Shown: positions 59,286 to 64,000 of the stretch, piece by piece
How the letters are laid out: every line of letters begins with the position of its first letter
Numbering within the stretch: the stretch's first letter is position 1
Origin: Bacillota bacterium
GTDB taxonomy: Bacteria > Bacillota > Sulfobacillia > JACIYH01
Length of the DNA stretch: 64,000 bases
Assembly (NCBI GenBank): GCA_030019365.1
Contig: JASEFA010000009.1
Location: 1 to 64,000 of the forward strand
Reading direction: 5' to 3'
Notes under the pieces: model-generated
The model's database searches: none
Told to the model about the DNA's origin: nothing
The model's input: the letters and a program-made list of their open reading frames with translations, nothing else
Translations under genes and position numbers: made by a program

Positions 59286-60548
59286 CTACCTGATGAATAC
59301 GGGGATGCGCAGCACTGTTCCTGCCGCCCCCTCGTCCTCGGGAGGCTGATAGCTCACCTCCACTATTCCCGCACTGGAAGTCAGAGGCCGGGTGAAATAC
59401 AGCCATTCGGCGAACCAGCCCGGCCCGGAGCCTTCCGCCCCCGAGCACAGGCTTGCCGACCGGGAAGCCAGTTCCCGACCCCGGGAATCCATCAGCGTCA
59501 CGCTTACCTGACCGCGGGACCACCGGGCGGTACCGACCACCAGCACCTCGCCCTCCAGGCTGGCCTGAGTGACGGGACTCACCACCCAGAGGTCGGGCCC
59601 CCCCAGCTGCAGGAGCCCCGCCAGCACCCCGGCCCACTCGGCACGGGAGATCATCTCCCGCTCCACCCAGGGACGGCCGGAGCCATCCGGGATGGCCGCG
59701 CCTGCTTCGTCCCCGGCCGCCCGGTGCAACCACTCCACGAGGGTTGCACCGTCAAGAGCTTCGCCCGGTGAGAACGCCTCGTGGCTGCGGGCATCCGGTA
59801 CGATCCCCCGTCTCATTGCCTCGGCCAGGTAAGGCAGCACCCAGTGCTCCCGGGGCACATCGGAAAACCCGATCTCGGCCGTCGCTCTCGCCATCCCCAC
59901 GGGCAGGCCCCGTCCGGGCAGGGCCTCCACCAGGGACTTGATCGCCTCCGCCCGGGTGAGCGCCCCCTGGGGCCGAAACATCCCGTCCGGATACCCGGAG
60001 AACACTCCCCGCAGCGTCAGGGCCAGGACGGCCCCGTCATCCGCGTCTCCCTGCAGGTCGGGAAACCCTGCGAAGACCACGCGGGGGTCGGGTGCCACCC
60101 CCTCCGGACCCGCCGGGAGCCAGGGGCGGCCTCCCGCCCTTACGACAACTCTGTCCACATCGGGAAACTGGCAGAGGGTATGAACGATGGCCTGTACGGC
60201 CAGGTTTGCCAGGCTCCCCCGCGGCTCCGGTTTGCCCGGTTGCAGATCCACCGAAGCGATGCGGCTCGCCACCGTCAGGCGCTCCACGCGGGTACCGCGG
60301 GGCAGGGCCGGACCTACCACATCGCCAGCCCGTGGCCCCCGGCACAGGGCCTCCAGGACGTCCCGGTAGGGACTGGCTCCTTCCCACAGGAACACCCTGA
60401 CGGGCAACAGCCAGGCGGGTTGCCCGCGGGGGAAGTTCAAGTAGAGCAGCCGCGCCTGCCCGGCCTGGGCGTGCACCTCCGGCAGCACCCCTGCGGCCAG
60501 CACTGCACCCGCGACCAGCACCGCGCACATAAACCGAGCAACACGCAC
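59286..60548 (-). CDS. Secreted GerMN-SLH-Gmad2 protein
   Basis: About 420 residues from the GTG at 60548 (TTG at 60566 is possible). Signal peptide (about 1-28), GerMN domain (about 35-155: YRDVLEALCRGP, LPRGTRVERLTV, VDLQPG, QFPDVDRVVV), one to two S-layer homology repeats (about 165-285: GVFSGYPDGMFRPQGALTRAEA in part, EHWVLPYLAEAMRRGIV), and a Gmad2-type domain (about 315-415: VSPVTQASLEGEVLVVGTA). GerMN and Gmad2 occur in spore germination proteins; the SLH repeats would tie it to the cell wall. The combination suggests a cell-surface or spore-wall protein. Confidence 0.82.
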   Translation of the reverse strand: MRVARFMCAVLVAGAVLAAGVLPEVHAQAGQARLLYLNFPRGQPAWLLPVRVFLWEGASPYRDVLEALCRGPRAGDVVGPALPRGTRVERLTVASRIASVDLQPGKPEPRGSLANLAVQAIVHTLCQFPDVDRVVVRAGGRPWLPAGPEGVAPDPRVVFAGFPDLQGDADDGAVLALTLRGVFSGYPDGMFRPQGALTRAEAIKSLVEALPGRGLPVGMARATAEIGFSDVPREHWVLPYLAEAMRRGIVPDARSHEAFSPGEALDGATLVEWLHRAAGDEAGAAIPDGSGRPWVEREMISRAEWAGVLAGLLQLGGPDLWVVSPVTQASLEGEVLVVGTARWSRGQVSVTLMDSRGRELASRSASLCSGAEGSGPGWFAEWLYFTRPLTSSAGIVEVSYQPPEDEGAAGTVLRIPVFIR

Positions 60549-60582
60549 CCTGGCGTCCCCACCCAACTCCGTATCTACCCGT

Positions 60583-63500
60583 TTAGACTCCAGGCCTATC
60601 CTCGCGGTTCCCCCTCCGGGCGACCAGCAGGAACAGCTTGCCCAGGATTTCGAGCAGTTCCGAGAACTCCTCCATGGTTACCTCCTCGCCGGAACGCACC
60701 ATGGCCTGAGCTGGCTTCCTGGCAGAAGCCGAGGCGGGGGTGCCCCCGGAGGCAACCGCAGCACCGGCGAACAGGGAAGGCTCCAGCAACGCGCCGGCAG
60801 CAGGCGACGCGGCCGGGGGTGCGGCAGCGCCGGCGGCGGAGGACGGTGATGGCACGGGGGCCCCGCTGGCGGCAGGCGACGGCGCGGCCGGGGATGCGGC
60901 AACGGCGGCGGCGGCGGAGGACGGCGCGGGAGCAGGGGCAGCCTCAGAGGCGGGCTGCCACCGGCGGGTACCGGCCAGCAGGCTGTACGCGACGGGGATC
61001 ACCAGCAGGGTGAGGGCAGTGGAGGTGGTGAGACCGCCCACCACGGCCCGGGCCAGAGGGGCGTTCAACTCCCCGCCCTCGCCCCAACCAAGGGCGAGGG
61101 GCAGCAGACCCAGGAGGGTGGTGAGGGCGGTCATGAGGACGGGACGCACCCGCACGCCTGCCCCCTGCACGATGGCTTCCCGGCCCTCCAGGCCCCGGCG
61201 GCGGAGCTGGTTGATGTAGTCCACCATCACGATCGCGTTGTTGACCACGATCCCGGCCAGGATGATGCCGCCGATGTAGGCAGTTATGCCCAGGGAGGTT
61301 CCGGTGGCGTACAGGGTACCCACCACGCCCACGAAGGCCAGCGGAACGGTCAGCATGATGATCAGGGGGTGAAGCAGCGATTCGAACTGGGTGGCCATGA
61401 CCATGTAGACCAGGGCCACGGAGAGGGCCAGGGCCAGGTTCAGCCCACTGAAGCCCTCCTCCATCATCGCCGAGGCACCCCCGATTTCCACCGTGACTCC
61501 CTCCGGCAGGTCCAGGCCGCCCAGGACCTTCCCGACGTCGGTGGTCACGCTGCCCAGGTCGCGCCCCTCCACCAGAGCGGTGATGAGGGCGGAAGGCCGC
61601 TGCCCGTCCCGGGTCATGCTCACCGGCCCCCGCGCCTCCCTCAGGCTGGCCACGTCCCCCAGCTTCACCGCCTGGCCGGACGATGCCAGGATGGGCACCG
61701 ACTCCACGTCCCCCGGAGTGGGGAAGTGTCCGAAGTCCTGGCGCACCCTTACCGGCAGGGACTCCGAACCCAGCTCCACCCTGGTGACTATCTGCCCCTT
61801 GACGGCATTGCTCACCGCCATGGCCACCTGGGCGGGAGTGACACCCCGGGCCAGGGCCGTGTCCCGATCCACGGAGACATCAAGCTCCGGTTTCGCCTCT
61901 TCCAGGTTGGACTCCAGATTGCGCAGACCCACCACGTCCCGCAGCGCAGTCATGACGCGATCTGTCGATTCCGGAAGCCGACCGGAATCCAGGCTCTTTA
62001 CGTACACCTGCATGCTGTTCCAGGCCATGCCACTGGCACTGCTGGCGAAAGACTGCATGTTGAAGGTGACCTGGGCCGGGCCCCTGATTTCCTCCACACG
62101 CTGTCGCACCCGGTCCATGATTTCGGCCGTGCTGGCCTTTCGCTCTTTCTCGGGGACCAGGTTCACCAGGATCTGCGCCCTCGACGTCCCGCCGGTCACA
62201 CCGCGGGCCACTACCCCGAAGCCTTCCCCGCTGCCCACCGTGGTGGTATCCAGCTCGACCTCGGGGAACCCGTCCAGGATGGTCTCGATCTCTTTGGCCT
62301 TGGCGCTGGTCGCCTCCAGATCGGTACCGGCGGGCATGGCGATGTCGATGGTGAAGGCGCCTTCGTCGGTCACGGGGAGGAACTCCGTTCCTATGCCCGG
62401 TGCCAGGTAGGCCGCCCCGCCCAGGCAGAGCAGCACGCCCAGCACCACCACCGCCCGGTGTCCCAGGCACCAGCGCAGGGTGCGGGCGTATGCCCCCTCC
62501 TTGGGAGCGCGACCCCCCCTGCTCCGCGGGCGGAAAAGATGGGCGGCCATGGCCGGTACCAGCGTCACCGCCACCACCAGGCTGGCGGCCAGGGCGAAGC
62601 TCACCGTAAGCGCCAGCTCGCGGAAGAGGTGCCCGGTGATGCCTCCCACGAACACCACGGGCAGGAAGACGGCCAGGGTGGTGAGAGTGGAGGCGGTGAT
62701 GGCCATGGCCACCTCGGAGGTGCCGGTGATGGCGGCCCGATGCGGATCTTCCCCCTGGTCCAGGTGGCGGAAGATGCTCTCGATGACCACGATGGCATTG
62801 TCCACCAGCATCCCCACCCCTAGGGCCAGGCCGCCCAGGGTCATGATGTTGAGGGTGAGGCCGGAGAAGTGCAGGAGCACGAAGGTAGCCACCACCGAGA
62901 AGGGAATGGCCACGGCGATGGCAAAGGTGCTGGCCAGGTGGCGCAGGAACAGGAAGAGAACCAGGACCGCCAGGGCCCCCCCGGCGAGCAGGTTATCCCG
63001 CAGGGTGCCCAGGAACATCTCGATGATGCGGGCCTGGTCCATTGCCACGAAGATCTTGGCCCCGGGATAGTCCTTCCGGATGGCATCCAGCTCTTCCCGC
63101 AACCGGCGGGCCACCTGGACCGTGTTGGCGTCTCCTTCCTTCTGGATGGAGAGCTCCACGCTGGGGCTGCCGCCCGTCCGGGAGACGGAGGTGGAAGGGG
63201 CAAACCCGCGCTCCACCGTGGCCACGTCAGCCAATCTGACCGGACGCATCACCGGCCGGGCTGGCGCGGGCCTCGAGCGGGCACCGGTCGCCAGCGAGCT
63301 CGCGTTTGCGGAGCCGTCCGGCGGTCTGGCACCCGCGCCCGCGGCGCCGGGGACGGCGTAATACCCCACCACCAGGTCGCGCAGGTCGTCAAGGGTCTGC
63401 AGGCGCCCGGACAGCCTGACCCCCAGCTCCCGGCCGTCCTTCCGCACGGAGCCCAGGGGCCAGTCCAGGTTGGAAGCCCTGATGACGCCCGCTATCTGAT

Positions 63501-64000
63501 CCTGAGTGAGCCCGTAACGGTCGACTGCTGCCGGGTCCAGATCCACCTGGATCTCGGGGTCACTGGAGCCGAATACCTCGACCGCAGCCACGCCGTCGAT
63601 GCTCTCCAGGCGGGGCTTGAGCACCTCGCGGGCAAAGGTCGTGGTCTCCCCCAGGTCCCCTTCCGTGGCCACGGTGAGCGACATCACCGGCATGAGGGTG
63701 GGATCGAACTTCACCAGGAACGGCCGCCTCGCCCCTTCGGGGAGGTTCACCTGGTCTACCCGCTCGGCCACGCCGGACCGCGCCTCGGCCATGTCCGTAC
63801 CCCAGGCGAACTGCAGGATCACCACCGACACGCCTTCCTGGGAAATGGAACGGCAGTCCGTCACTCCCGGGGTGGTGGCCGCCGCCGCCTCGATGGGCTC
63901 CGTCACCAGCGACGAAACCTCCCGCGCGGAAGCCCCGGGATACGAGGTGATGGCCGCCACCACCGGTGCGTTCAACCGGGGGAGCAACTCCAGTCTCAGG
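60583..64000 (-). CDS. RND family efflux transporter (AcrB/MdtB-like), 5' end outside the window
   Basis: About 1139 residues are visible; the first 30-40 residues with the initial membrane span are missing to the right of 64000. The remaining sequence shows the porter domain (YPGASAREVSSLVTEPIE), the two sets of membrane spans, and the GVGMLVDNAIVV and GIVVNNAIVMVDYI motifs. The C-terminal 130 residues after the last span are a Pro/Ala/Ser-rich linker and a short charged helix, much longer than in most RND proteins. A Gly/Ser-rich insertion is present in the first porter loop. Should export hydrophobic compounds by proton antiport; the adaptor gene would be expected upstream, outside the window. 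Confidence 0.93.
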   Translation of the reverse strand, partial: LRLELLPRLNAPVVAAITSYPGASAREVSSLVTEPIEAAAATTPGVTDCRSISQEGVSVVILQFAWGTDMAEARSGVAERVDQVNLPEGARRPFLVKFDPTLMPVMSLTVATEGDLGETTTFAREVLKPRLESIDGVAAVEVFGSSDPEIQVDLDPAAVDRYGLTQDQIAGVIRASNLDWPLGSVRKDGRELGVRLSGRLQTLDDLRDLVVGYYAVPGAAGAGARPPDGSANASSLATGARSRPAPARPVMRPVRLADVATVERGFAPSTSVSRTGGSPSVELSIQKEGDANTVQVARRLREELDAIRKDYPGAKIFVAMDQARIIEMFLGTLRDNLLAGGALAVLVLFLFLRHLASTFAIAVAIPFSVVATFVLLHFSGLTLNIMTLGGLALGVGMLVDNAIVVIESIFRHLDQGEDPHRAAITGTSEVAMAITASTLTTLAVFLPVVFVGGITGHLFRELALTVSFALAASLVVAVTLVPAMAAHLFRPRSRGGRAPKEGAYARTLRWCLGHRAVVVLGVLLCLGGAAYLAPGIGTEFLPVTDEGAFTIDIAMPAGTDLEATSAKAKEIETILDGFPEVELDTTTVGSGEGFGVVARGVTGGTSRAQILVNLVPEKERKASTAEIMDRVRQRVEEIRGPAQVTFNMQSFASSASGMAWNSMQVYVKSLDSGRLPESTDRVMTALRDVVGLRNLESNLEEAKPELDVSVDRDTALARGVTPAQVAMAVSNAVKGQIVTRVELGSESLPVRVRQDFGHFPTPGDVESVPILASSGQAVKLGDVASLREARGPVSMTRDGQRPSALITALVEGRDLGSVTTDVGKVLGGLDLPEGVTVEIGGASAMMEEGFSGLNLALALSVALVYMVMATQFESLLHPLIIMLTVPLAFVGVVGTLYATGTSLGITAYIGGIILAGIVVNNAIVMVDYINQLRRRGLEGREAIVQGAGVRVRPVLMTALTTLLGLLPLALGWGEGGELNAPLARAVVGGLTTSTALTLLVIPVAYSLLAGTRRWQPASEAAPAPAPSSAAAAVAASPAAPSPAASGAPVPSPSSAAGAAAPPAASPAAGALLEPSLFAGAAVASGGTPASASARKPAQAMVRSGEEVTMEEFSELLEILGKLFLLVARRGNREDRPGV

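Overview
The window is a GC-rich bacterial chromosome segment, most likely from a spore-forming and probably thermophilic member of the Bacillota (Clostridia/Limnochordia/Desulfotomaculia-like; the exact taxon cannot be read from sequence alone). The reasons are the polA-mutM-coaE and dnaE-pfkA-pyk gene orders, a pyruvate kinase with the Bacillota-type C-terminal phosphohistidine domain, an alpha/beta-type small acid-soluble spore protein (SASP)-like gene, a GerMN/Gmad2 protein, a Gram-positive-style type IV pilus cluster without a secretin, adenosylcobalamin-dependent ribonucleotide reductase and an aldehyde:ferredoxin oxidoreductase. Nearly every gene is on the minus strand. The only plus-strand genes seen are tRNA-Leu(CAA), a zinc-ribbon protein, a DUF1646 transporter and a sugar kinase/GH4 fusion.

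Layout. 1-550: gene-free, degenerate repeats. 551-3757: a three-gene ABC-2 exporter operon behind a promoter, a short leader peptide and an intrinsic terminator that together look like an attenuator. 3823-15580: a type IV pilus operon transcribed pilB-pilT-pilC-Wzy-like ligase-pilin-three minor pilins-pilM-pilN-pilO, continuous with coaE, an orphan substrate-binding lipoprotein, mutM and polA (to 21499). 21635-24343: a sigma factor, its zinc-finger/DUF4349 partner and an L,D-transpeptidase. 24473-25062: tRNA-Leu and a non-coding block with paired palindromes. 25063-31727: pyk, pfkA, a small protein and dnaE. 31744-39070: zinc ribbon, nth, murD, a large TPR protein, an MBL hydrolase and argS. 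39256-40769: a DUF1646 transporter with a repeat-rich leader, facing the SASP-like gene. 40882-44811: a heterodimeric ABC exporter under an AbrB-like regulator with a perfect operator. 44912-46944: an ECF sigma factor and a membrane anti-sigma-like protein. 47221-52193: a B12/radical SAM protein, nrdJ and nrdR. 52256-54846: a small DUF6504-like protein, a winged-helix/nuclease protein preceded by 36-bp tandem repeats and paired palindromes, a truncated sfsA and a flavin reductase. 54978-57368: the kinase-GH4 fusion. 57428-64000: aldehyde:ferredoxin oxidoreductase, a GerMN-SLH-Gmad2 protein and an RND exporter cut by the window edge.

The strongest unexplained signal is a family of 22-bp dyads (CACnGTCA-N6-TGACnGTG) that occur only as pairs spaced exactly 32 bp start to start. 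There are four pairs in the same orientation, at two loci 29 kb apart (24756-24987 and 53643-53842). The second locus adjoins 36-bp iteron-like repeats and the gene for a DNA-binding/nuclease fusion, and it coincides with the truncation point of sfsA. Other notable items are the exporter attenuator, the single-chain kinase plus 6-phosphoglycosidase, the DUF1646 leader, and many short tandem duplications between genes.
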